Shown one piece after another: positions 42,567 through 51,441 of a stretch of DNA of 64,000 nucleotides. The stretch is taken from contig NZ_CP042425.1 in NCBI RefSeq assembly GCF_008254045.1, forward strand, positions 5,146,001 to 5,210,000, in the 5' to 3' direction. The translations under genes were made by a program, and so were the position numbers. The notes beneath the pieces are model-generated. The model saw only the letters and a list, made by a program, of their open reading frames with translations, did not search any database and was not told where the DNA came from. This DNA is from Limnoglobus roseus (GTDB lineage: Bacteria > Planctomycetota > Planctomycetia > Gemmatales > Gemmataceae). Each line of letters begins with the position of its first letter. The first letter of the stretch is position 1.

Positions 42567-43052
42567 TTACACCGCACTCAACTCGACGATGTGGACGGCA
42601 AGGCCGCTCGAACCGATCCAGACGCGAAAGCTCTTGCCGTCCGCGACGGCGTCGCACCCACCGGCCGGGCAACCCCGGAGGAGGGCCGCCAACTTTTTGC
42701 TCAAGGTCGCGACAGGGCGGGACGCCTCACTCCACCGCAACGTGTGAACGGCTTGGCCCGTGTGGTGTTCGATCGCCGCCCGGATGTTCCGACCGAGGGC
42801 GAGTTTGACTTGGCGGACGGAACGGACGTTCGTGGCTGTGGCAATCTCGTCGGCCGCCCGCTGCTTCAGGGAGTCCAGGCGGGCTTGGGCGTCTTGCTTG
42901 ATCCGGAAGGCAACGAGCCGGGAACACTCGTGGGACTGGGACTCGGTATCGATGTCGCTTTGGAGGGCGTAGTACGGGAAGGTCTTAGACGGGTCGCCCG
43001 GCAGCCCGAAAGAGCCGCCCGTAAAGTTGCCAATGAAGATGATTTTGTTCAT
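42567..43052 (-). CDS. Hypothetical protein upstream of the RRM gene
   Basis: This 161-residue product starts MNKIIFIGNFTGGSFGLPGD. The middle is a charged helical region (RIKQDAQARLDSLKQRAADE), and the C-terminal half (GKSFRVWIGSSGLAVHIVEL) is beta-rich. It lies 64 bp upstream of the RRM gene in the same direction, so co-transcription is likely. The opening recalls single-strand-binding protein starts, but the rest does not fit. Confidence 0.6.
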   Translation of the reverse strand: MNKIIFIGNFTGGSFGLPGDPSKTFPYYALQSDIDTESQSHECSRLVAFRIKQDAQARLDSLKQRAADEIATATNVRSVRQVKLALGRNIRAAIEHHTGQAVHTLRWSEASRPVATLSKKLAALLRGCPAGGCDAVADGKSFRVWIGSSGLAVHIVELSAV

Positions 43053-43240
43053 ACCGCCCCTGTTGAGCGCCGCGCTTCTCCGCGCGAGTTGCCGACGCTC
43101 CCTGTTGTTCTAGCCGCTTTCGCCCCGACCCGGCCCGGAATCCCACGACAAGGCCGCGCTCCGGGCACAAGGGCAGTGCCGAGACGACGCAACGGGACCG
43201 CGACATCACGGCGACGCGCAGTACGTCCGGTGTTATTGAG

Positions 43241-43588
43241 TTACCGAGTGGGGTTGGGAGCGATTTCGGCGAGAATGGATCGATTCGTTGTGGGGGCACA
43301 GGGGAGGCAATAGTTTACCGGACCGAGGGCGGCGAGTTGGGGTACGTTGGCCAACGCCCACGCCTCCAACTCGGCCACGCTATCCGCCGTGACCTTGGCG
43401 TACCGGTTGCCCGTTCGGGGATTGACGCTCCCCATTGCTGACCGGTCGGGGAGGCCGCACGTCGCCCGGTGGATGCGAAAGTAGCCGGGTCGACGCCGGC
43501 TCCACACATTCGCATGGAATCCGCTGGGGTGTGCCGCCAGCCAGTTTTCATATCCCGCGTCGTCGCTGACCCAATGCCGAATCGCCAT
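43241..43588 (-). CDS. Conserved hypothetical protein of the HIHRATC type
   Basis: The 115-residue product reads SDDAGYENWLAAHPSGFHAN, YFRIHRATCGLPD, then VNYCLPCAPT. The IHRATC and CLPC blocks recall a family found widely in bacteria and mobile islands, with unknown function. Confidence 0.65.
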   Translation of the reverse strand: MAIRHWVSDDAGYENWLAAHPSGFHANVWSRRRPGYFRIHRATCGLPDRSAMGSVNPRTGNRYAKVTADSVAELEAWALANVPQLAALGPVNYCLPCAPTTNRSILAEIAPNPTR

Positions 43589-44293
43589 TGCGCACCCCGC
43601 GACGTGATTTTCATGTCATTCTACCCCTTCCGCGGCGGCCCGCAAGGATGCGTCACGGCGAAGGGTTGGAACATCGCCACGGTGGAACGTCCCCTGCGAG
43701 GCCGATTCGCCCGGTGTCGCGGGGACGGCCGGGGTTCCAAGATGTGCGTGCTTTTGGTCGATCGTGGTAGCTTCTTGAGAGGCGAAGGCACGGCGTTGTG
43801 GGAGATGGGATGTGATCTCCTGCAACGCATATGCCCGCCGCGGCGGGACTGCTCGACTTGGCGAGCGTTCGTCCGCTCCTTGTGAGCATCGTAGGTGGGG
43901 TCAGTTGGTATTTGCTTTGCCATGCCACGACAAATGACCGACGAGGGGTCGGGGGCCTCAGTCGCAACAAACTCGACACCGCGGGTAGCGAGTGTTCGGC
44001 GGACTCGGCCGCCGATCGCATCCTGGCGGGAGTTGGTCGACTCGCCGCTGGTGTCTTTCCACGGGTGGGACACGGCCGATTACCGAACCCCTCGCCAGCC
44101 GGGGCCGACTTTACCCTCGGCCCACCCGTCACGCAACCTGCGAAGTCGCGATAGTTCACTTTGCGAAAGACACTCAGTGCGAAACGCAGGGTGTTCCCGC
44201 CCGCTTCGCGCCTCTCCTCGTCGCGCTCGTCTTGGCCCTGCTCGCCGGTTGCCACCATCAGGGTTCCGGGCCGGGCGGGAGTTGGCCCCTGTG
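43589..44293. other. Stretch with no confident gene; possible lipoprotein remnant at its end
   Basis: Frames are open on both strands over 43621-44258, but none has the codon bias or motifs of its neighbours. At 44206-44294 the plus strand encodes PLLVALVLALLAGCHHQGSG, a lipobox LLAGC, yet no ATG, GTG or TTG start is near it. It may be the remnant of a small lipoprotein gene. Confidence 0.35.
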
Positions 44294-44400
44294 ACGGGAG
44301 GGTGGGAGGGTTGAGGGCCGATTCATGGAAAGCGCCCTACACGCCACTTTTGGGGAAACGTCCGATTCCGTTCTTCGAACCCTCCCAACCTCCCATGAAC
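44294..44400 (+). pseudogene. Remnant of a primase C-terminal tail
   Basis: The plus strand is similar, base for base over about 100 bp, to the minus strand of 20025-20135. It aligns GGGAGGGTGGGAGGGTT, GGAAAGCGCC.TACAC and CCTCCCAACCTCCC. That region encodes the tail of the D5-type primase. A second primase gene or element therefore once ended here. Confidence 0.55.
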
Positions 44401-44605
44401 GAACGTGAGAGGTTTCGGACTCTGGGCAACTGGCCGTTGCCTCCCACCATCCCAGATATTGGTGAAGGTCACGCGACCTTGCGGATGGGTAAAGGGGCTG
44501 GCTTAACCTGGGGCTGTTGTGACTCAACGAGGGCGAGGATGGCCGCTTGTATGGGGAAGGGCAGGGCGGGCCAGGCGATGGCGACCCGGAAGAGGTCCGG
44601 CGCGG

Positions 44606-44627
44606 TGGTACATGTGATGGTACATGT
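44606..44627. repeat. Paired TGGTACATGT decamers near the right att
   Basis: TGGTACATGT at 44606 and 44618 repeats the left pair (17993, 18005) with the same 12-bp pitch. On the minus strand it also reads like the HVPxHVP tail of an integrase, so a decayed integrase end is another explanation. Confidence 0.45.
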
Positions 44628-44689
44628 GGCCCGGGCGTGAACGTCGAAAGCCTTGAGTTTCAAGCCTCCGGCGTGGGTGTCCGGTCGGC

Positions 44690-44733
44690 CTCCGGAGCCG
44701 AAGGTTACAGGTTCAACTCCTGTCGGGTGTACT
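44690..44733 (+). repeat. Right copy of the 44-bp att repeat (tRNA-Arg 3' half)
   Basis: Identical to 17812..17855. In this copy the anticodon stem is complete (TCGGC-CTCCGGA-GCCGA, anticodon CCG), but no D arm or 5' acceptor strand is found upstream, so it is not a whole tRNA gene. It marks the right edge of the 26.9-kb element. Confidence 0.8.
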
Positions 44734-44790
44734 CTAGAAAAATAGGGGTTTTTGAAACGCCCTCAACTCGTCCGTACTAAATTCAGTACT

Positions 44791-44827
44791 AAACCCCGGC
44801 TTAAACAGGCTGGGGTTTCTTTATTTT
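44791..44827 (+). terminator. Intrinsic terminator right of the att repeat
   Basis: AAACCCC (44791-44797) pairs with GGGGTTT (44812-44818), followed by CTTTATTTT. It is a normal terminator, perhaps once that of the tRNA gene. Confidence 0.7.
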
Positions 44828-44973
44828 GGCCGGTGGCACTGTCGTCAATTCCCAACAACCCGCGTCGAAACCGAACCGTCGGTCGCGGACGAACAGTGTC
44901 GCAAACCTGCTTCCGAGAATCATTTCACCCACCCCCCTCGCGTCCCGTGCCGCTGCGGGCGGGAGACCGCGAT

Positions 44974-45252
44974 TCAGACGCGGCGGAACCGGTCCTCGAA
45001 CTCGGCCCACGAGACGCGGCCGTCCTGGTTCGCGTCCAGGTCGTGCGCCACCCCATTGACCCACGACCAGCGGGTGAGCCAAAATCCGACTCCGGCATCG
45101 GCCAACAGGGCGTTCAACTCCGACATGCTCATCAACCCGTTCCTATTGGTGTCGTAGTGGTCGAACGCCGCCCGGATGTCGCCGCCGAAGCGAGCGTCTA
45201 CCACGCGGCGAACCTTCATCAGTATCTCCGAGATGTTCCCTTCGTCCGGCAT
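44974..45252 (-). CDS. EF-hand calcium-binding protein
   Basis: The 92-residue chain has two EF-hand loops: DTNRNGLMSMSEL (about residues 34-46) and DANQDGRVSWAEF (about 73-85), each with the acidic positions 1, 3, 5 and 12. It is a small soluble calcium-binding protein of the type common in planctomycetes. No signal peptide is visible. Confidence 0.8.
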   Translation of the reverse strand: MPDEGNISEILMKVRRVVDARFGGDIRAAFDHYDTNRNGLMSMSELNALLADAGVGFWLTRWSWVNGVAHDLDANQDGRVSWAEFEDRFRRV

Positions 45253-45386
45253 GGCCTTCCCCTCTGGTGGTGAGGTTACTCTAGCGGCACCGCCCGACGC
45301 CGTTGTATTGGCAGCAAGTTTGCATGCTGTTCATTCACCGCCCGCCCCCGACCGGGCCGCCGGGCACATCACCACGAGCCATCATC

Positions 45387-45569
45387 ATGAACCGAACCAC
45401 CGACGCCGAACGTCAGACCGACCACGAACGTGAATCCCGCGTCGAGTCGGCCCGCCAGCAAGCCCTTACCCGCCTCGCGTTGATGCGACAAGCGGCGACG
45501 ACCACCGGGCGAGAGGAGCGACGGCCGGCTGAACGGACCGACCCGCTCCGCGACCTGTGGCGGCAGTAA
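45387..45569 (+). CDS. Small basic protein (RESRVESARQQ family)
   Basis: The 60-residue helical product reads MNRTTDAERQTDHERESRVE, ARQQALTRLALMRQAATTTG, and ends RTDPLRDLWRQ. A decayed paralogue lies at 57300..57465. Function unknown. Confidence 0.55.
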   Translation: MNRTTDAERQTDHERESRVESARQQALTRLALMRQAATTTGREERRPAERTDPLRDLWRQ

Positions 45570-45702
45570 GGCGGTAGAGCCTCCGGCCACTTCCCACCCC
45601 CGTCGCGGGCGAACAGAGTCAAAACCGCGTCCGCCTCGGCACTTGACCCGCGTCCGACGGTGCGGTCGAATACACCAATGACGCGAGGGAGAAGTATTTC
45701 GC

Positions 45703-46311
45703 TTGCCGACCACAAGGGCCGCACGAGTGATTCGTTACCGCCTCAACGGCCGAGGGGTCGTGCAGTGTGTCGTTCTGCTCGCCGTGGGGGCTCCGCTCCT
45801 CGCCTTCGGCGGGATGGCTGCGAGTGACGACCTGCGATTACAACGAACGGGCGTCGTCACTCCGGCCGAAGTGTACGACTGGCGGACCAGTCGTTCGCGG
45901 GGCGGGGTTCAACACGAAATTCGGTACACGTTTACGGTGCCCGGTCGCCCGGAGCGGTTCTCCAGGGCCGATCCGGGCCTCGGCCGGGAGGACTTGTGGT
46001 CGTCCGTTTGGCCGGAGGAGTGGGAACGGTCCCGCCAGACGCGGCACGTCGAGGTTCGGTACGTGCCCGCCGACCCTCGCATCAATTACCCGGTCGCACT
46101 CGCCGAGAACCCGTGGTTCGACACGCTGGCGGCCGCGTCCGTCGGCGGCATCGCACTGGCTTGGGTCGTCGGCATGATCGTTGTGGGTGGCGTGCAGTAC
46201 CTGAGGTGCCGCCGATCCCCGCCGCTGGCATTCCGCGAATATCCGCTGTTCCGGGCGGAGCGGGTCACGGGTGACGAGGTGAGGTACGTCGGGTACGGAG
46301 ACCCGATCTGA
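45703..46311 (+). CDS. DUF3592-like membrane protein
   Basis: Two membrane helices are visible, VVQCVVLLAVGAPLLAFGGM near the start and GGIALAWVVGMIVVGGVQYL late. Between them lies a beta-rich domain (VTPAEVYDWRTSRSRGGVQH, HVEVRYVPADPRINYPV), the layout of DUF3592 proteins. Function unknown. Confidence 0.65.
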   Translation: MPTTRAARVIRYRLNGRGVVQCVVLLAVGAPLLAFGGMAASDDLRLQRTGVVTPAEVYDWRTSRSRGGVQHEIRYTFTVPGRPERFSRADPGLGREDLWSSVWPEEWERSRQTRHVEVRYVPADPRINYPVALAENPWFDTLAAASVGGIALAWVVGMIVVGGVQYLRCRRSPPLAFREYPLFRAERVTGDEVRYVGYGDPI

Positions 46312-46398
46312 TCCCCGACTCATCCCGCCCGCGACTGCCCCGCCCGTTGACCCGGCGCGAGGGGCGGGTAGGGTGAAGCGATTCGTAGAGAGCTTGCC

Positions 46399-46812
46399 GT
46401 GGAAACGTCTCCGACACTCCTCGCGCCCGTCGTGCCCGGCTTGCAGTACGGCATCGAGGCGTGGGAATTCCGCGGGCTGATCGCCGGCTTGGGTCTGCTG
46501 GCCGCCTACGCCCTCGTCCGAAACCGCAAACCGCCCCGCCCACCGCGTCACGACGCAGACGGTGCTCCTCCGGCTGTGGGTCGGTGCAATGGTCGCGGGC
46601 ATCCTCTGGTTGTCGGTCGATCTGATTCGCGGGGAGATGTTCCTCATGGGGGTACTGGGACGCTCGTGATCGGTCATGAGAACGGTATCGCGGGGACGAT
46701 TCTCATCGCGGGTGGCGGGGCCGCGTGGGCGGTCGTCGTCGCCGAGTTGGTACAACGAATCGTCGCCTCACAGAAGCCAGCTTGTCCCGCCGTCTCACCG
46801 TTGCGGGCTTGA
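46399..46812 (+). CDS. Small membrane protein, frame uncertain
   Basis: The GTG-start frame begins with a membrane helix (LIAGLGLLAAYALVRNRKPP). From about 46548 another frame is better: it encodes RLWVGAMVAGILWLSVDLIR and MFLMGVLGRS, then stops at 46665. The first frame resumes with IAGTILIAGGGAAWAVVVAE. This fits a one-base frameshift or two overlapping membrane genes. Confidence 0.45.
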   Translation: METSPTLLAPVVPGLQYGIEAWEFRGLIAGLGLLAAYALVRNRKPPRPPRHDADGAPPAVGRCNGRGHPLVVGRSDSRGDVPHGGTGTLVIGHENGIAGTILIAGGGAAWAVVVAELVQRIVASQKPACPAVSPLRA

Positions 46813-46818
46813 ACACTC

Positions 46819-47094
46819 GTGACGGAGGTCATCCCGGTGCGTCAGTCTCTTCTCCCTGTGTTGCCACTCTTGGCGGTATCTGTGTTCGCTTGCGTCTTGG
46901 CCCTCGCGTGGTCCGTCGCCCGAATTGCGATCGGCGGGCCGGCCAGCCTCGGCGATCCGGGGGCGTACATTGCAACGGCCTTGGTAGGTGCCGGGTGTAT
47001 CGCAGTCGTGAGAGGGCAGGAAGGTCGCATACGGGATTTGGAGAAACGGCTCGACGATCTCACCAAGAGTGACGGACCCGACAACCTGATCTGA
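46819..47094 (+). CDS. Small membrane protein
   Basis: Two helices LLPVLPLLAVSVFACVLALA and YIATALVGAGCIAVV are followed by a charged helix GRIRDLEKRLDDLTK. GTG start. Function unknown. Confidence 0.55.
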   Translation: MTEVIPVRQSLLPVLPLLAVSVFACVLALAWSVARIAIGGPASLGDPGAYIATALVGAGCIAVVRGQEGRIRDLEKRLDDLTKSDGPDNLI

Positions 47095-47146
47095 TCCGTT
47101 TCCGAATTGGCCCCCGTCACTCAGCACCACCTCCCGCCCTGTCCCC

Positions 47147-47446
47147 GTGCGAGAGTGTGCCCTCACTCCCACCGAGGGCCATCCCGTACCGCTATCCGTC
47201 CGCGAACAAGAAGACGCTGCCGTCTTCGCCGCCCATCATGCCCGCCGTGACCAACGCGAGCGTGATCGCATCGGCCGTGTCAAGGTGAAGGCAGTGCTCG
47301 CCCTGCAAGGCAAGTCGCCGACCCGCCAGGAGATCGCCGACGCCGAACGAGACGCCATCAGCCAAGACGATCAGGACCGCGATGCAACCCGCCTCCGTGA
47401 GACCGATAACCGGAACGGCGTGCCGAGTCACCGGCGCATCCGCTGA
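47147..47446 (+). CDS. ALTPTEGHPVPLSVREQ-family protein, copy 1
   Basis: The product includes ALTPTEGHPVPLSVREQ, a charged helix (RDQRERDRIGRVKVKAVLAL), and NGVPSHRRIR at its end. The same blocks occur in the minus-strand gene 53655..54014. Function unknown. Confidence 0.55.
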   Translation: MRECALTPTEGHPVPLSVREQEDAAVFAAHHARRDQRERDRIGRVKVKAVLALQGKSPTRQEIADAERDAISQDDQDRDATRLRETDNRNGVPSHRRIR

Positions 47447-47473
47447 CCCATCCCCCACGATCGAGGACGACCC

Positions 47474-47656
47474 GTGCCATCACCGCTACTCCAAGTCCAC
47501 CGCCAGTTCCGCGAGGCCGACCGCATCGCTGGAAGTCGGGACATCGCCCAACGCGAGTTGAGGTATAAGCTCGCGTTAAAGGGTCAGTCACCTACCGCCG
47601 TAGAGTTGCAGGTCGCTGCCGATGCCGCCAGAACGACGCGAGCGATAGGGCGGTGA
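47474..47656 (+). CDS. Small helical protein
   Basis: Reads LLQVHRQFREADRIAGSRDI, then RELRYKLALKGQSPTAVELQ, similar in style to the preceding gene (KLALKGQSPT versus LALQGKSPT). It is probably a distant paralogue. GTG start. Confidence 0.5.
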   Translation: MPSPLLQVHRQFREADRIAGSRDIAQRELRYKLALKGQSPTAVELQVAADAARTTRAIGR

Positions 47657-47705
47657 CGAGAGCAACGACTGCGATGACGAGTAAAGCGACGTGCCCACTG
47701 GCCAT
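47592..47705 (-). CDS. Very small membrane peptide (37 aa)
   Basis: MASGHVALLVIAVVALVTAL, then SLASFWRHRQRPATLRR is a single membrane helix and basic tail. It overlaps the 3' end of 47474..47656 on the other strand. It is too short for most gene finders, so confidence is limited. Confidence 0.35.
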   Translation of the reverse strand: MASGHVALLVIAVVALVTALSLASFWRHRQRPATLRR

Positions 47706-48109
47706 CGTCAGAGGTGGGGGGGCCGAACGCGCGTTCCAGAAGGGGAGACCACGCCCGTATCGGCGCACCTTTTCCTATAAAGATAGTTTTACAAAGTATT
47801 ACCAAAAGCACATGGCTTCGACGACCCGAAATGCTCCCAATATTTAGGCCGAAAACGGCGGCGATATTCGAGGGGTAAATCGGGGCAGTTTTTGATGCGT
47901 GAAACTGGCGTCTTCCCTCGCGGTCGCGGCGTGCGAAATCGGGCGTTCTTTGACCCCGTCTCGCGAGTGGGTGAACGTCACGTCGTCATCGGCACCGTTT
48001 GGACCGTCGCGAATGGCGTGCGTTTCTAGAGCGGTTCCCGAGATGATCAAGCGCCGGGTGCGCGGGTCGGTTAGTTTGTTGGCGACTCACAGGAGGGCCA
48101 CCGAAGCGG
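47706..48109. other. Gene-poor stretch, about 400 bp
   Basis: A T-rich patch lies near 47760-47810 (TTTTCCTATAAAGATAG, followed by TTACAAAGTATTACC). No reading frame has coding bias. I see no gene, RNA or clear repeat. It probably contains the left end of the IS630 remnant. Confidence 0.4.
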
Positions 48110-49010
48110 GCGTCCTCGGCCGATGTGCGGGCGCGGGTGCTGGCGGATTGTGATCCCGGGCCGGGCACCCGGGCCATCGCCATCGAGTATCGCGCGAGCG
48201 AGTCTTGGGTCCGGCGGGTCCAGCAAGTACGGCGGGGGGGCCGGGCGGATCACGCCCGTTGATCCGCGCGGGGACCCACACCCGGCCGGGTCGCCCACGC
48301 GGACGCGATCCGGCCGGCCGTCGCGGCGGCCCCAGACGCGACGCGGGCCGAGTACCGCCGAGCGGTTCGCGCTGCCCCGGTCCCGCTCGGCCCTCGCCGC
48401 CCTCGGGCTGCCGCGGGAAAAAAGTCGGTCCGAGCCGGCGAGCCGGACCGCCCGGATGGGGCCGCGGCTCGGACCGCGTGGCGTGCGGGCCAGCCGCACC
48501 TCGCTCCGGGCAAGTTGGTGTTCGTCGACGCGACGTGGGCGAGTACCCGGATGGCCCGGACGCACGGCCGGTGCCCGCGGTTGGTGATGGACGTGCCGCA
48601 CGGGCACGGGAAGACGACCACGTTCGTGCCCGCCCGGCGGTCGGACGGGATGACCGCCCCCGTGGTGATCGACGGAGCGGTGACGGGTGACGTGTTCGTG
48701 GCGTACGTCGAGCAACCGTTGGTCCCGGCGCTGCGGCCGGGTGACCGCGTGGTAATGGACAACTTGGCCTGCCACAAGCGGGCCGGGGTGCGAGTTGCGG
48801 TTGCCGCCGGCGTACCGCCCGGGCCTCAACCCGATCGAAAAGGCGTTCGCCAAGCGGAAGGCCCGACACCGGGCGGCGACCAAGCGGACCGTGCGGGCCG
48901 TCGAGGGCTACCTGGGCGAGTGATCGACGACGTTCGCGGCCGAGGAGTGCCGCAACTACTTCGCCTGTCGCGACTATTCAACCGCTACACCGACTCGGGA
49001 ACCGCTTTAA
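48110..49010 (+). pseudogene. IS630-family transposase, frameshifted
   Basis: Fragments in several frames fit one IS630 transposase: RAIAIEYRASESWVRRVQQV (HTH part), then LVFVDATWASTRMARTHGRC, PVVIDGAVTGDVFVAYVEQP, GDRVVMDNLACHKRAG, and NPIEKAFAK. Frame changes occur near 48130, 48235, 48785 and 48920. The catalytic DDE order D(VDAT), D(VMDN), E(NPIEKAF) can still be read. It is inactive. Confidence 0.75.
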
Positions 49011-49300
49011 AGCCCTCCGCCGCCGAACGACCCCGCTCATGGGCCCGGCCGCACTCAGCGACCTATGAACTACCAGAACCGAGGTGTGCCGCGGTGTCAA
49101 GTGCAGCACCTCACATGTTCGCATGCGGTCATCGTGAGAGCGCGAGGCCCGGCGGTCGGACCAACCGCATGCAGTGCCTAAGGCTTGACCTCGAGAATCA
49201 GATTGCGGACCGACTACCGGCGTTCCTCGACCTCGGACGCTATCCGGGGACCGTCCTCGGACGCCACCCCGCATCCGTGAGCACGAGGGGAGGGACGCCG

Positions 49301-50308
49301 TGGGCACCGACTCCGCGACCGCGTTCGTCGGCATCGACGTTTCCAAGGACGCACTCGACACCTGCCTCCTCGCGGACGGCCAGGTCAAGGCGGCCCCGTA
49401 CGCCAACGATCCGAAGGGGCACGCCGCCCTCGCCGCCTGGGCCGGCCGCCACGCCGGGCCGCCGGCCTGCACTTTTGCATGGAAGCGTGCGGGCCGTACT
49501 CCGATGCCCTCGCCGTTCACCTCGCGGGCGTCGGCCGGGTCGTCAGCGTCGTCAACCCGACCCGCGTCAAGTACGCCGGCTTGGCCTGGCGCCGGGCCAA
49601 CAAGACCGACCGCGCCGACGCCGAGTTGATCGCCCGGTACGCCGCCCGCGAGAGGCCACCAACGCCTGCAACCCCCGCCGCCGGCCGTGCGGGAATTGCA
49701 GGCGTTGGTGCGGCGGGTCGACGACCTCGTCGAGATGGCCGCCCGGGAGAAGGGTCGGCTCGCCTCGCTCGCGTTGAACACGCCCGCCCGCCGGTCGATC
49801 AACCCCCACCGTGCGACTGCTGGGCCAGGAGGCCGCCCGCGTCCGGGCCGCGGCCGACGCGGTGGTCGCGGCGGCCGCGGCCCGGGCGGCCGACCGCGAC
49901 CTGTTGGAGTCGATCCCCGGCGTCGGCCGGCCGACGGCGACGACCGTCCTGGCCGAACGGCCGGCGGTGGATCGGCTACCGGCCGCCCCGGCGGCGGCCG
50001 CGTACGGCGGGCGGGCCCCGAAGGCGTTCCGGAGCGGGAAGAGCGTCAAGCGGCGGACCCGATTGAGTAAGGCCGGGAACGCCCGCCTGCGGAAGGCGTT
50101 GTTCGTGCTCACCCAGACGGCCGTCCGGTTCAATCCCATCCTTCGTCGGTTCTTCGCGGCTCGGACCGACCCGACGCGGGACGGGGGCCCGAAGGCGAAG
50201 AAGCAGGCGATCGGGGCGTGCATGCGGAAGCTCGTGATGATCCGCTACGGCGTCCTCAAGGATCGGACGCCGTTCGACCCGAATCGGGGGTCAAGAATCG
50301 CCACTTGA
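49301..50308 (+). pseudogene. IS110-family transposase, frameshifted (first copy)
   Basis: Segments FVGIDVSKDALDTCLLADGQ (DEDD start), VVSVVNPTRVKYAGLAWRRA, DRADAELIARYAA, LLESIPGVGRPTATTVLAER and the tail AYGGRAPKAFRSGKSVK, RLRKALFVLTQTAVRFNP follow the order of IS110 transposases, but frame changes lie near 49470, 49665 and 49815. It is therefore inactive. Confidence 0.8.
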
Positions 50309-50309
50309 C

Positions 50310-50509
50310 AACACGCTACCTTGTATCTTCCCTTCGCATTCGCGGCCACTTTTCCGGGGGCGGTAGGTCGCCCGCTATCCGGCCCCCGAGGCCGTGAACC
50401 AGCTTGACCGCCGCCCCCGACCCATCCCGGCTCAAGCCCGAACAGTCATCCGCCCCCGAGGCCGGATTCGCGAGACTGGGCACGGCCGGGATTTTTCGGA
50501 GGAGGGCAC
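50310..50509 (+). other. IS110 non-coding end, candidate bridge-RNA region
   Basis: This 200-bp non-coding stretch lies between two IS110 genes. It has a direct repeat of CCCCCGAGGCCG (50385 and 50452). In IS110 elements the non-coding end encodes a bridge RNA that guides donor and target recognition. No fold was computed. Confidence 0.35.
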
Positions 50510-51441
50510 ATGGCCGACCCCATCACCGTCGGGATCGACGTGTCGAAGGATTTCCTGGCCGTGGCCGCCCGGCCGGGCGACCGCTTCCGGGTTCGCAACG
50601 ATTCGGCCGGCATCGCCGACCTGGTCGCCCGCGTCCGGCGGCTGATCCCGACGCTGGTCGCGCTGGAGGCGACCGGCGGGTACGAGGCCGACGCCCTGGC
50701 CGCCCTCCTGGCCGCCGTCGTCAACCCGCGGCGCGTTCGCCAGTTCGCCTCCGGCATCGGCCAGCACGCCAAGACGGACCCCATCGACGCGGCCGTGCTC
50801 GCCCACTTCGCGGCCGTCGCCGGCCCGCCCCCGGCCGCCCCGCCGGACGCCGATCGGGCGCGACTCGCGGCCTTCTGGACCGCCGCCGGCAACTGCCCCG
50901 CATGCGGGCGGCCGAGGGCAACCGAGTCCGGCCGGGCCTTCCCGCCGCCATCCGTCGCGGGATTGAAGCGCACGTGGCCGGGCTGGACGCACAAGCCGAC
51001 GACATCGATGCCGAGGTGGCCGCCATCGTCCGCCGCACCCCGGCGTGGCGGGAGCGGGACCGGCTGCTGCGGTCCATCCCCGGCGTCGGGCCGGTCGTCC
51101 GCCGGACCCTCTCGGCCGACCTGCCGGAGCTCGGCACCCGGCCGCCGGCCAAGCTCGTCGCCCTGGCCGGGTTGGCCCCGTTCGCAGCCGCTAGCGGCCG
51201 GCGGCGAGGCGAGCGGCACATCCGCGGCGGCCGGAGGGAGGTCCGCCGGGCGCTCTACATGGGGGCACTCGCCGTCGCCCGCGTGCCCGGGCCGCTGCGG
51301 GACTTCGCCCAGCGGTTGAAGGGCAAAGGGAAGCCGTCGAAGGTGGCGTTGATCGCCGTCGCCCGCAAGCTGCTGGTGATCGCCAACGCCGTGATCCGCG
51401 ACGGCCGCGCATGGGACGGAAAAATGGCTACGACGGCTTGA
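50510..51441 (+). pseudogene. IS110-family transposase, frameshifted (second copy)
   Basis: VGIDVSKDFLAVAARPGDRF, LVALEATGGYEADALAALLA, VVNPRRVRQFASGIGQHAKT and DPIDAAVLAHFAA are in one frame. From about 50870 the coding frame shifts, and LLRSIPGVGPVVRRTLSADL, LVALAGLAPFAAASGRRRGE and VRRALYMGALAVARV continue in another. One frameshift separates the two halves, so it is a recent pseudogene. Confidence 0.8.

Noticed and set aside
41810-42808. Plus-strand open frame through the hairpin array
   Set aside because: GC at codon third positions looks far lower than in real genes here, it contains many perfect palindromes, and its last third is antisense to the RRM gene. Better explained as a non-coding array.
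43621-44073. Minus-strand gene (150 codons)
   Set aside because: Composition and codon use are poor and there is no motif. Plus-strand frames overlap equally well.
44655-44733. Complete tRNA-Arg gene
   Set aside because: The anticodon and T arms are good, but no D arm or 5' acceptor strand (complement of CGGGTGT) is found upstream. Only the 3' half is present.
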